From: Actinoplanes octamycinicus
GTDB lineage: Bacteria > Actinomycetota > Actinomycetes > Mycobacteriales > Micromonosporaceae
Direction: 5' to 3'
Length of the DNA stretch: 64,000 bases
Assembly (NCBI RefSeq): GCF_014205225.1
Contig: NZ_JACHNB010000001.1
Span: forward strand, 7,793,501-7,857,500
A model generated the notes under the pieces. That model did not search any database. It had not been told where the DNA came from and was given only the letters and a program-made list of their open reading frames with translations. A program made the position numbers and the translations under genes. Of this stretch, positions 8,744-16,389 are shown piece after piece. Within the stretch, counting starts at the first letter, position 1. Every line of letters starts with the position of its first letter.

Positions 8744-8757
8744 TGGGAACGCTCCCA
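8744..8757 (-). promoter_or_regulatory. CebR-like operator upstream of the GH5 cellulase
   Basis: TGGGAACGCTCCCA on the plus strand differs by one base from the 14-bp palindrome TGGGAGCGCTCCCA bound by the LacI-type cellulose-utilisation repressor CebR in Streptomyces and relatives. It sits about 80 bp upstream of the GH5 start, next to a TTGACG hexamer (minus strand) and a second small inverted repeat TCGAA-N4-TTCGA at 8764-8777. Release by cello-oligosaccharides is inferred from the known family. Confidence 0.7.
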
Positions 8758-8879
8758 CGTCAATCGAATCGCTTCGATAATTCTGGGGCCGCGCATTGGG
8801 GAGCGGTCGGCGCCTCGCGGAGGCGGGCTGGTGCTTCGCGCAGGCGGGCCGGTGCTTTGAGGGCGGCCGGCGCGGTTGG

Positions 8880-9638
8880 TCAGAGGCCGGCGGCGAACCG
8901 GGACACCAGCCGGTCGCGGATCTCCCGCTCGGCCCTGTCACCGGTCGGCAGCCACGGGCAGGCCACGTGGATCGCCACGACCCGCCCGGTCGCCACCAGC
9001 CGGGCGCACGCGTCCAGGACGGCCTCCGTGGACGGCCCGCCCGGGACCGGGTAGCGCAGGCCGGGCAGCTCCCCCGCGTCGATCACGTCGGCGTCGACAT
9101 GGATGACCAGGTCACCCGCCGGGACCGTGTCCGTGTCCACTTCGGCCACCGGGATCCGGCGGGTGGCGCTGCCGGCCAGATACTCCGCCTCGGCCGGGTC
9201 CAGGTCGCGGGCGTCGGCCAGGACGGCCCGCTCCGGAGCGACCGGCCGCAGCCCGAACGCGTCGGCGTAGCGCTCCGGGTGGGCGCCGGTCAGCACCCGC
9301 AGCGACATCCCGCCCAGGTAGCCGGAGGTGCTGGTCTCCAGGGTGTGGACGTCGCCGTGCGCGTCGAACCAGACGACGCCCGGGTCCCGGCCGGCCCGCT
9401 GCGCGCCGGCGACGGTTCCGCCCGCGAGCAGGCAGTCCCCGGAGAACACCACCGGAACCCGGCCGCCGCGGACCGCCGCCGCCACCGGCTCGGCGATCGC
9501 GGCGCAGGTGACGGCAGCCTGCTGCCAGAGGTCCGCGCCGGCGGGGAACTCCGCGGTGACGGTGACGTCGGCGTGCACCGGGATCTCGGCGTCGGCCAGC
9601 CGCTCGCCTTGGTGGTAGGGCGCGAGGATCGTCGTCAT
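8880..9638 (-). CDS. Arginase/agmatinase-family ureohydrolase
   Basis: A 252-residue ureohydrolase-fold protein. Metal-ligand motifs are visible: WFDAHGDVHT (Asp92, His94, Asp96, His98) and HVDADVID (Asp182, Asp184). The first motif, usually GGDHS or GGNHS, reads SGDCLLAG with Cys69 at the usual histidine ligand position. This variant marks a divergent actinobacterial subfamily whose substrate (arginine, agmatine, guanidinobutyrate or other) cannot be told from sequence. ATG at 9638. It stands alone; the GH5 promoter region follows it and two strong hairpins lie upstream. Confidence 0.8.
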   Translation of the reverse strand: MTTILAPYHQGERLADAEIPVHADVTVTAEFPAGADLWQQAAVTCAAIAEPVAAAVRGGRVPVVFSGDCLLAGGTVAGAQRAGRDPGVVWFDAHGDVHTLETSTSGYLGGMSLRVLTGAHPERYADAFGLRPVAPERAVLADARDLDPAEAEYLAGSATRRIPVAEVDTDTVPAGDLVIHVDADVIDAGELPGLRYPVPGGPSTEAVLDACARLVATGRVVAIHVACPWLPTGDRAEREIRDRLVSRFAAGL

Positions 9639-9745
9639 GCGACCCAGCTAAGCAGAGGACGCCACGGCCGGCTGCCCCGTCGGCGCCGGCAACCGGCCTT
9701 TGTGTACGACGGCCTCGCGGCCGCGGCCGCGGTCCCGGATTCCCC

Positions 9746-9798
9746 GGCTGGGCGTCAGGGGTGTCTCGACGTCGTCGAGACACCCCTGACGCCCAGCC
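9746..9798. terminator. Perfect 25-bp inverted repeat, likely terminator hairpin
   Basis: The left arm 9746-9770 and right arm 9774-9798 are exact reverse complements with only three bases (GTC) between them. It lies between the 3' end of the AI-2E transporter gene (9875, leftward) and the 5' end of the arginase-family gene (9638, leftward). An intrinsic terminator protecting the downstream gene is the simplest role. There is no clear U-tract, as is common in actinobacteria. Confidence 0.65.
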
Positions 9799-9827
9799 GA
9801 TCACCGTGGGTCGCGGCTGGACCTCGG

Positions 9828-9859
9828 CCCCAGCGGCGCTCGCGCCGGCGCCGCTGGGG
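9828..9859. terminator. Second GC-rich hairpin after the AI-2E transporter gene
   Basis: Arms CCCCAGCGGCGC (9828-9839) and GCGCCGCTGGGG (9848-9859) form a perfect 12-bp stem with an 8-base loop. It begins 16 bases beyond the transporter stop at 9875 and stands in tandem with the longer hairpin at 9746-9798. Confidence 0.6.
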
Positions 9860-9874
9860 GCTTCGGCGATCCGG

Positions 9875-11212
9875 TCAGCCTCGGGCGGGGGCGACGGACG
9901 TGTCGGCCGGGGGCGGGGTGGCCGGGTCCCGGCTGCGGTCGAGGGCCTCGGCGGCGTCCTCGGCCTCGGCCGCGTCGTCGTCGGTGGGTTCGGTGCCGGG
10001 CGGCTCGCGGTCCGGGGTGGGTTCGCCGGAGGGGTGGCTGACCAGGTAGCGGATCGCCGTGTTCAGGACCGCGAGCAGCGGCACCGCGATCAGGCCGCCG
10101 ACGATGCCGGCCACCACCACGCCGGCCGCGATCGCCAGGATCACCGCGAGCGGGTGCAGGGCCACCGCCCGGCCCATGATCAGCGGCTGCAGCACGTGGC
10201 CCTCCAGCTGCTGCACCGCGATCACCACGGCGAGGATGCTGATCGCGGTGACCGGGCCGTTCGCGACCAGCGCGACCAGCACGGCGATCGCGCCGGTGAC
10301 GGTCGCGCCGACCACCGGGATGAACGCGCCCAGGAAGATCAGCGCGGCCAGCGGCAGGGCCAGCGGCACCCGGAAGACGAGCAGGCCGATGCCGATCCCG
10401 ACGGCGTCGATGAAGGCGACCAGCACGGTGCCGCGGGCGTACGAGATCAGGGTGTGCCAGGCGTAGTGCCCGGCCCGGGCGGTCGGGACCCGGGCGTCGC
10501 GGGGCAGCAGCCGGCACAGGAACGACCAGATCTGGCCGCCGTCGCGCAGGAAGAAGAAGAGCGTGAACAGCACCAGGAAGAACCCGGTGAGCACCTCCCC
10601 GACGGTGGTCGCGGTGCTCAGCGCCCCGGTGGTGAAGGAGCCCTGGTTCGCGCTGATCTGATCGCGCGCCTTGTCCAGGTATTGGTCCAGCTGGGCGTCG
10701 GTGAGGTGCAGCGGGCCGCGCTGCAGCCAGCTCTGCACCTCGGCGAGGCCGGCCTCGACCCGGGTGGTGAGGTCGTCGAGCTGGGTGATGAAGGTCCGCA
10801 CGATCAGGCCCAGACCGCCGAAGACCAGGACCAGCGCGGCGACCAGCACCAGCCCGGCGGCCAGGGACTTCTTCATGCCGTTGCGGACCAGGGTGGCGCT
10901 CAGCGGCTGGAACAGCGCGGCCAGCAGCACGGCGACGACGACCGGGATGAGCATCACGTGCAGCAGCGCGATGACGCGCAGGAACAGGTAGGCGGCGACC
11001 ACGAAGAGGATGAATCGCCAGGACCAGGCGCCGGCCGTACGCACCCCGCGGGGCAGGACGTCGGCGCTGCTCGACTGTTGGTTGACCACCACCACGGGCG
11101 GGGTGGTGTCCTGCAGGTCGGGGCCGACCGTGAACGGTGGTGGAACGTTGCGGTTGGCCGCCGCGGCCAGCGTCGCCCGGGCGCGTTCCCGGACTGTGTG
11201 TGTCCAACTCAT
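9875..11212 (-). CDS. AI-2E family (PerM/TqsA-like) membrane transporter
   Basis: The ATG at 11212 (MSWTHTVRER) has a clear ribosome site, GAGGGGG about eight bases upstream, so I prefer it to an upstream in-frame start at 11263. This gives 445 residues. A cytoplasmic N-terminal segment leads to about eight membrane helices: paired helices at the start, a long periplasmic/coil segment (about 140-205), then the conserved core with FFLVLFTLFFFLRDGG, FIPVVGATVTGAI and the terminal VIAVQQLEGHVLQPLIMGR, a diagnostic AI-2E family block. The C-terminal tail is acidic and Pro-rich. Substrate unknown; relatives export autoinducer-2, ions or other small molecules. Confidence 0.9.
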   Translation of the reverse strand: MSWTHTVRERARATLAAAANRNVPPPFTVGPDLQDTTPPVVVVNQQSSSADVLPRGVRTAGAWSWRFILFVVAAYLFLRVIALLHVMLIPVVVAVLLAALFQPLSATLVRNGMKKSLAAGLVLVAALVLVFGGLGLIVRTFITQLDDLTTRVEAGLAEVQSWLQRGPLHLTDAQLDQYLDKARDQISANQGSFTTGALSTATTVGEVLTGFFLVLFTLFFFLRDGGQIWSFLCRLLPRDARVPTARAGHYAWHTLISYARGTVLVAFIDAVGIGIGLLVFRVPLALPLAALIFLGAFIPVVGATVTGAIAVLVALVANGPVTAISILAVVIAVQQLEGHVLQPLIMGRAVALHPLAVILAIAAGVVVAGIVGGLIAVPLLAVLNTAIRYLVSHPSGEPTPDREPPGTEPTDDDAAEAEDAAEALDRSRDPATPPPADTSVAPARG

Positions 11213-11292
11213 CGACTTTCCCCCTCGGTTGCAGCTCGGATGCCCGGGGAAGCCTCGTTTCATGCTTGATCAACCGGTTTAGGGTTCAGCTC

Positions 11293-11958
11293 ATGTGGCG
11301 TTTCGGACGGATGGTGCTGGTGGCGTTGTGGCTGTTCGCGGCGGTCACCGCGTGGTGGAGCGCGCCCCGGCACGCGGACAGCGAGCACGCCCGCGTCGAT
11401 CTCACCAGCGGCTATGTCACCGCCTACGAGTGGGGCCAGCGGTGGACCGACGTGGCGCCGGACCGCTGGTTCGCGTCACCGGACGTGGCCCCGCCGACCA
11501 CCGAGCCGGCCCCGATCTTCGCCTGGCGCACCCCGGACGGCCGGGTGCACTGGACCGAGAACGACGGCACGTTCGGCGTCGGCGGTCTGGAGTACAAGCA
11601 GGCCGACGTGATGGTGCTGAGCACCCTGATCAACGGCATCGGCCTGCTCTTCACCGTGGTCTTCCTGGTCGTGCTGCTGACCGCCCGGCCACCGCTGACC
11701 GGCACCCGGTGGTACTGGTTCTGGCTGTTCGCCCTGGTCCCCTTCGGACTCGGGGTTCTCTACTGGACGTTCCGCGAGGTCCCGTGGACCCAGCCGCGCA
11801 CCCTGCCCGAGCCGCACCCGGAGGGTGCTGAGCACCGGCGCCGCGGCCTGCGCGGCCTGATCACCGGCATCGTCGTCTCGGTCGTCGCGTCCGCGCTCCT
11901 GCTCGCCCTCACCCACCTGCTCGGCGAGCGCTGGGTCCCGGACCTGCTGAACCCCTGA
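11293..11958 (+). CDS. Membrane protein with extracytoplasmic domain, 221 aa
   Basis: ATG at 11293 gives MWRFGRMVLVALWLFAAVTAWW, a first membrane helix. It is followed by an extracytoplasmic region (about 30-112), then three further helices near residues 113-135, 145-160 and 185-205. The soluble part contains FAWRTPDGRVHWTENDGTFG. I do not recognise the family. It is divergent from the AI-2E transporter (start 11212) and convergent with the hydrolase whose stop is at 11962, three bases away. Confidence 0.65.
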   Translation: MWRFGRMVLVALWLFAAVTAWWSAPRHADSEHARVDLTSGYVTAYEWGQRWTDVAPDRWFASPDVAPPTTEPAPIFAWRTPDGRVHWTENDGTFGVGGLEYKQADVMVLSTLINGIGLLFTVVFLVVLLTARPPLTGTRWYWFWLFALVPFGLGVLYWTFREVPWTQPRTLPEPHPEGAEHRRRGLRGLITGIVVSVVASALLLALTHLLGERWVPDLLNP

Positions 11959-11961
11959 CCG

Positions 11962-12633
11962 TCAGAGCGTGGCGAGCAGGGTGGCCAGCTCGGCGGGGCG
12001 GGTGAGCATGGGCCAGTGGCCGGAGTCCAGGTCGAGCATGTCGAGGTGCTTGACCTTCGGCAGCTCCGGCAAGTCGCCGGCGTCGAGCCACTCGCGGGCC
12101 TGGGCCGGGGTGTACTCCGGGCAGATCAGGGTGACCGGGACGTCGAAGCGGCGGTCGCTGGTGTAGCGGACCGCGCCGCGGGCGACCGCCTCCGGGACCG
12201 GGACGGAGGCGGCGACGAACGCCTGGCGCCGGGGTTCGTCCAGGTCGGCGGCGTCGGCACCCTCGAACGGGGTCCAGCCGGGGAACGGCATGACGCCGTC
12301 GGCGATCGGGAACCAGTCGGCGTAGCCGGCGCCGTCCGGGCGGGGCCAGCCGCCGATCAGGGCGACCCGGGCGACGCGGTCGGGGCGGGCGTCGGCGGCC
12401 AGCCAGGCCAGGGCGCAGGCGGCGGAATGGCCGGCCACCACCACCCGGCCCGGGGCGTCGTCGATCGCGGCCAGGACCGCGGCCAGCTGGTCGGCCAGGG
12501 TGGTGTCGCGGTCGGCGGGCAGGTGCACCGGCACCGCGTCGCGGCCGCGCTCGGCCAGCTGGACGACCACCTCGGTCCAGACCGAGGAGTCCAGCCACAG
12601 GCCACCGACGAGAACGATTCGTTCAGCACTCAT
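11962..12633 (-). CDS. Alpha/beta hydrolase
   Basis: A 223-residue alpha/beta-hydrolase. It starts with ERIVLVGGLWLDSSVW, then VVVAGHSAACALAW carries the nucleophile elbow GHSAA. Later come LICPEYTPAQAREW and DSGHWPML, the last supplying the catalytic histidine. I take ATG at 12633; a TTG nine bases upstream is also possible. Relatives act on small esters or lactones; substrate unknown. It is divergent from the WYL regulator beginning at 12687, which may regulate it. Confidence 0.85.
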   Translation of the reverse strand: MSAERIVLVGGLWLDSSVWTEVVVQLAERGRDAVPVHLPADRDTTLADQLAAVLAAIDDAPGRVVVAGHSAACALAWLAADARPDRVARVALIGGWPRPDGAGYADWFPIADGVMPFPGWTPFEGADAADLDEPRRQAFVAASVPVPEAVARGAVRYTSDRRFDVPVTLICPEYTPAQAREWLDAGDLPELPKVKHLDMLDLDSGHWPMLTRPAELATLLATL

Positions 12634-12686
12634 GGGAAGCAACCTAGAGCGTATTCCGGACGATCGGCTTCCGGTATCTTGGGCGG

Positions 12687-13652
12687 GTGCCGACCGGTTC
12701 CAGTCCCACCGCGCGGGCGCTGCGCACCCTGGAGATCCTGCAGGCGCGGCCCGGGACGACGGCCGAGCAGCTGGCCGCCGCCCTCGACGTGACCGAGCGG
12801 GCCGCCCGGCGCTATGTGGAGATCCTGCGCGAGGCCGGGATCCCGGTCGAGTCGGTGCGCGGGCCGTACGGCGGGTATCGGCTGGGCCGCGGCACCCGGC
12901 TGCCGCCGGTCGTGTTCACCGAGGAGCAGGCGCTCGGCCTGGTGATGGCGGTGCTCGACGCCAGCACCGCCGACGAGCTGGTCGGCGAGGCGCTCGGGAA
13001 GGTGATCCGGGCGCTGCCGGAGGGGGTGGGACGGCAGGCGGCGGCACTTCGGGCGTACGCCGCCATCGCTCCGGACCCCCGGGCGGCCCGGACCGATCCG
13101 GCGACCGCGAGTGCTCTGGTCGCGGCCGTCGCCGAACGGCGGCGGGTGATCGTCGCCTATCGCCGGGCGAGCGGCGAGGAACTCGACGCCGAGGTCGACC
13201 CGTGGGCGGTCGTGGTCCGCTACGGCCGGTGGTACCTGCTGTGTCACTCGCACCGGGCGGACGCGATCCGCACCTACCGCATCGACCGGATCCGCGCGGT
13301 CCACCGGACGCCGCACCGGTTCGTCCCGCCGGACGGCCTGGACCCGGTCGCCGCCCTGGAGCAGAACCTGGGGAAGGGCTGGCGGTTCACCACCCGGGTC
13401 CGGTTCCACGCGCCGATCGAGCAGGTGGCGCCGTGGATCCGGCCGCCGATGGGCACGCTGGCCGCGGACCGGGACCGGTGTGTGCTGACCGGCAGCACCC
13501 GCAACCCGGCGATGTACGCCCAGGAGTGGCTGGCCGCCGTCCCGATCGACTTCACCGTCGAGGAGGGCCCGGAGCTGCGCGCCGCCGTCGCCGTCGTGGC
13601 CGAGCGGTTCCGCCGCGCGATCGGCGAGGTTGCCGGGCCCGCGGGTGGGTAA
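12687..13652 (+). CDS. WYL-domain (YafY-type) transcriptional regulator
   Basis: A 321-residue regulator starting at GTG 12687. The N-terminal DeoR-like winged helix (about residues 8-65) reads ALRTLEILQARPGTTAEQLA...VTERAARRYVEILREAG. The central WYL domain (about 130-215) contains GRWYLLCHSHRADAIRTYR, the ligand-sensing W-Y-L motif, followed by the C-terminal extension. Such proteins sense nucleotides or nucleic-acid ligands and usually control adjacent genes. Here the divergent alpha/beta hydrolase 53 bp away is the obvious candidate. Confidence 0.9.
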   Translation: MPTGSSPTARALRTLEILQARPGTTAEQLAAALDVTERAARRYVEILREAGIPVESVRGPYGGYRLGRGTRLPPVVFTEEQALGLVMAVLDASTADELVGEALGKVIRALPEGVGRQAAALRAYAAIAPDPRAARTDPATASALVAAVAERRRVIVAYRRASGEELDAEVDPWAVVVRYGRWYLLCHSHRADAIRTYRIDRIRAVHRTPHRFVPPDGLDPVAALEQNLGKGWRFTTRVRFHAPIEQVAPWIRPPMGTLAADRDRCVLTGSTRNPAMYAQEWLAAVPIDFTVEEGPELRAAVAVVAERFRRAIGEVAGPAGG

Positions 13653-13663
13653 AGGCGGGTGCC

Positions 13664-14386
13664 ATGGGGCAGTTCGCGTGGCTGGGCATCGTGCGGCATG
13701 GGCAGAGCATCGGCAACATCGCGGCGGCGAAGGCGGAACGCGCCGCCGCCGAGGTGATCGATCTGGCCGAGCGGGACGCGGACGTGCCGCTCTCGCCGAC
13801 CGGGCGGCACCAGGCGCAGGCGGTCGCCGCGTTCCTGGCCAAGCAGGACGCGCCACCGGACCTGGCGCTGGTGTCGCCCTATCTGCGCGCCCGGCAGACC
13901 GCCGAGCTGGCGCTGGCCGGCACCCGGATCCCGATGCTCGTCGACGAACGGCTGCGGGACCGTGAGCTGGGTATCCTCGACCTGCTGACCAACGCCGGCG
14001 TGCAGGCCCGGTTCCCGGACGAGGCGGTGCGCCGGGCGCACCTGGGCAAGTACTACTACCGGCCGCCCGGCGGGGAGAACTGGGCCGACGTGCAGCTGCG
14101 CCTGCGGTCCCTGCTGCGGGAGCTGCGCGAGGACCACCCGGGCGAGCGCATCCTGCTCTTCGCGCACGAGGCCACCGTCTGGCTGATCCGGGCGCTCGCC
14201 GAGGACCTGGCCGAGCCGGAGCTGATGGCGCTGACCCGCAGCGAGGCGATCGCCAACTGCTCGGTCAGCTCCTGGTGCGGCGACGGGGTCGCGCTGGCGC
14301 CGGAACGCTTCAACGACGTCGCGCACCTGGAGGAGCACGGCGCGCCGCCGACCGAACAGGAGGAAGTCCGTGCCGAACCGGCCTGA
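13664..14386 (+). CDS. Histidine phosphatase (phosphoglycerate-mutase-like) family protein
   Basis: A 240-residue protein. The catalytic RHG motif is LGIVRHGQSIGN (Arg11, His12). The second half of the active site is LSPTGRHQAQAV with VSPYLRARQTAE, and the late histidine lies in ILLFAHEATVWL. The lack of the full mutase signature favours a broad phosphatase. It begins 11 bp after the WYL gene and its end overlaps the NAD(P)H-hydrate dehydratase start by 17 bp, so the three genes probably form one transcript. Confidence 0.88.
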   Translation: MGQFAWLGIVRHGQSIGNIAAAKAERAAAEVIDLAERDADVPLSPTGRHQAQAVAAFLAKQDAPPDLALVSPYLRARQTAELALAGTRIPMLVDERLRDRELGILDLLTNAGVQARFPDEAVRRAHLGKYYYRPPGGENWADVQLRLRSLLRELREDHPGERILLFAHEATVWLIRALAEDLAEPELMALTRSEAIANCSVSSWCGDGVALAPERFNDVAHLEEHGAPPTEQEEVRAEPA

Positions 14387-15212
14387 GATCATCACCCCAC
14401 GGTTGCTGCGCGAGTGGCCGCTGCCCGATCCGCAGGGCGGCAAGGAGGCCCGCGGCACGGTGCTGGTGGTCGGCGGGTCCCGGTTCAACCCGGGCGCGGT
14501 GCTGCTGGCCGGTGAGGCGGCGCTGCGGGCCGGGGCCGGGCGGCTGCAGCTCGCGGTCGCCGACGAGACCGCGATCCCGCTGAGCATCGCGGTCCCGGAG
14601 GCCAAGGTGGTCGGTTTCCCGTCCGGTGGCGAGCCGCTGCCGGAGCAGGTGACCGAGCTGGCCGCGAAGGCCGACGTGATCCTGATCGGGCCCGGCCTGG
14701 ACGACATCGAGCAGACCGACGCGCTGCTGCGGCAGGTGCTCGGCGCGGCCGGCCCGGAGACCGGGGTGGCCCTGGACGCCTACGCGCTGGGCGCGCTGAG
14801 CAAGGATCCGTCGCTGCTGCGTCAGCAGCGTGCGGTGCTCACCCCGAACCTGACCGAGGCCGAGCACCTGCTGGGCCGGGCGCCGGGCGACGACCTGGGC
14901 GCGGCCAGCCTGGCGCTGGCCGAGAAGTATCGGGCGGTGGTCTCGCTCTTCGGCCACATCGCCGACCCGGCCGGCGGCCTGTGGCGGGAGGAGAGCGCCG
15001 ACGTCGGGCTGGGCACCTCGGGCAGCGGCGACGTCCGCGCCGGGATCGTCGCCGGGCTGCTGGGCCGCGGCGCCGAGCCGGCCCAGGCGGCATGCTGGGC
15101 GGCCTTCGCCCACGCGGTCAGCGGGCAGCGCCTCGCGCCGCGCCACGGCCGCACCGGCTTCCTGGCCCGGGAGCTGGTCGGCGAGGTCGCTTTCACCCTT
15201 GCCACCGTCTGA
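14370..15212 (+). CDS. nnrD: ADP-dependent NAD(P)H-hydrate dehydratase
   Basis: A 280-residue ribokinase-fold enzyme that repairs hydrated NAD(P)H. Signatures are GTVLVVGGSRFNPGAVLLAG near the N terminus, VILIGPGL in the middle, LTPNLTEAEHL, and LGTSGSGDVRAGIVAG late in the protein, with the catalytic Asp in GSGD. The usual (G/T)-G-T-G-D-x-L is GSGDVRAG here. It lacks the NnrE epimerase domain often fused to it. GTG start at 14370 with GGAGGAAG just upstream, inside the end of the phosphatase gene. Confidence 0.88.
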   Translation: MPNRPEIITPRLLREWPLPDPQGGKEARGTVLVVGGSRFNPGAVLLAGEAALRAGAGRLQLAVADETAIPLSIAVPEAKVVGFPSGGEPLPEQVTELAAKADVILIGPGLDDIEQTDALLRQVLGAAGPETGVALDAYALGALSKDPSLLRQQRAVLTPNLTEAEHLLGRAPGDDLGAASLALAEKYRAVVSLFGHIADPAGGLWREESADVGLGTSGSGDVRAGIVAGLLGRGAEPAQAACWAAFAHAVSGQRLAPRHGRTGFLARELVGEVAFTLATV

Positions 15213-15283
15213 GAAAAACAAACACCCGCATTTTTTCGTACGTTTTCCGCGTCGCGATTATCCGCGGTGTTCTACTCGACCCC

Positions 15284-16030
15284 ATGCGACGACGATGGAA
15301 GGCTTGTGGCGGCGGAGCGTTGTCCGCCGTTTTCCTGTTGATGACCGCGAGTCCGGCGGTGGCCGATGTCGAATACCCGGACTTCGGCGCCGCCGGGACG
15401 CTGAGCCTGAACGGTTCGGCGGCGGTGGTCCGCACCGGTCCCGGCCGGGTGCCGGTGCTGCGCCTGACCGGTGGCGGCTACCAGCAGATGGGCTCGGCCT
15501 GGGCGGCCGAGCGGGTGGACCTCACCAAGTCCTTCGACACGACGTTCGAGGTGTTGCTGGACGGCCGGGCGCGGGGTGCCGACGGCATCGCGTTCGTGCT
15601 GCAGGCGTCCGGGCCGCGGGCGCTCGGCGGCTGGGGCGGCGGGCTCGGATATCGCGGCCTGAAACGGAGTGTCGCGGTCGAATTCGACGATTACCGGAAT
15701 GCGCCGGATCCGAATGACAATCACATCGGGCTGGTGGTGAACAACAATCCTGATCATCACCTGGTCACCGCCGAGTCGCCGGTTCCGCTGTTCGGCGCGC
15801 CGTTCCGGGCCCGGGTCGTCTACGACGGGGTGAGCCACCGTCTGCGGGCCTATCTGGGCGGGCCCGGCGGCGAGGCGGAACCGCACCTGGTCCTGGACCG
15901 GACCGTCGACCTGAGCCGCCAGATCGGCGCGGCGGCGGCCTGGGCCGGCTTCACCGGCTCGACCGGGTACGTCCGCTCGACCCAGGACATCCTGTCGTGG
16001 TCACTGACCACGTCCGGGAACGGCCGATAG
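15284..16030 (+). CDS. Secreted L-type (legume-like) lectin domain protein
   Basis: ATG at 15284 gives 248 residues with a basic start and a signal peptide through about residue 28 (ASPAVA-DVEY). The mature part is one beta-sandwich lectin domain: GGGYQQMGSAWAAERVDL, GADGIAFVLQASG, SVAVEFDDYRNAPDPNDNHIGL (the metal-binding loop characteristic of L-type lectins) and AWAGFTGSTGYVRSTQDI. It should bind glycans outside the cell. The 70 bp upstream include an unusually A/T-rich stretch (about 15212-15245), a likely promoter. Confidence 0.85.
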   Translation: MRRRWKACGGGALSAVFLLMTASPAVADVEYPDFGAAGTLSLNGSAAVVRTGPGRVPVLRLTGGGYQQMGSAWAAERVDLTKSFDTTFEVLLDGRARGADGIAFVLQASGPRALGGWGGGLGYRGLKRSVAVEFDDYRNAPDPNDNHIGLVVNNNPDHHLVTAESPVPLFGAPFRARVVYDGVSHRLRAYLGGPGGEAEPHLVLDRTVDLSRQIGAAAAWAGFTGSTGYVRSTQDILSWSLTTSGNGR

Positions 16031-16057
16031 GCCGGCCGCACGTGCCCCGGCCGCTGG

Positions 16058-16351
16058 TCACGGCCGGGGCGACGTGCGGGTCCAGGAGCGTTCCCCGCGC
16101 CGGCTGGTCGCCGCCACGCAGCGCGGGCAGACGTAGCCGACCTGGTCCTCCGCGGTGATCACGTCGGTGGCCCGGAAGTCGAACTTGACGTGCGGGAACC
16201 GCCGCAGGTGCGTCCGGCTCAGCGCCAGCCCGCACAGCGTCTGGTTCATCCCCGGCGTCCAGGCGTGCACCTCGCCGCCGGGCTGCCGGATGCCGTCCTC
16301 GCCGACCCATTCACTGGAGGCCGCCACCGAGGCGGCGCGTGCTCTGGCCAT
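16058..16351 (-). CDS. Small zinc-ribbon-like actinobacterial protein, 97 aa
   Basis: A 97-residue protein with VHAWTPGMNQTLCGLALSR followed by VGYVCPRCVAATSRR. The CPxC knuckle plus an upstream TLCG cysteine suggests a single metal site. Proteins of this shape (H-A-W...T-x-C-G-x...C-P-x-C) recur in actinobacteria without known function. It is convergent with the lectin gene, 27 bp from its end, and lies 38 bp downstream of the alcohol dehydrogenase stop on the same strand, so it may belong to that transcript. Confidence 0.6.
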   Translation of the reverse strand: MARARAASVAASSEWVGEDGIRQPGGEVHAWTPGMNQTLCGLALSRTHLRRFPHVKFDFRATDVITAEDQVGYVCPRCVAATSRRGERSWTRTSPRP

Positions 16352-16389
16352 GGTCGCCGATTTCCCGGTCCGGCCCCGGCTACACGCCG

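Noticed and set aside
8566..10049. Plus-strand frames opposite the cellulase promoter, arginase and terminator region
   Set aside because: Products are Arg/Gly/His-rich shadows; the minus-strand genes carry clear catalytic motifs.
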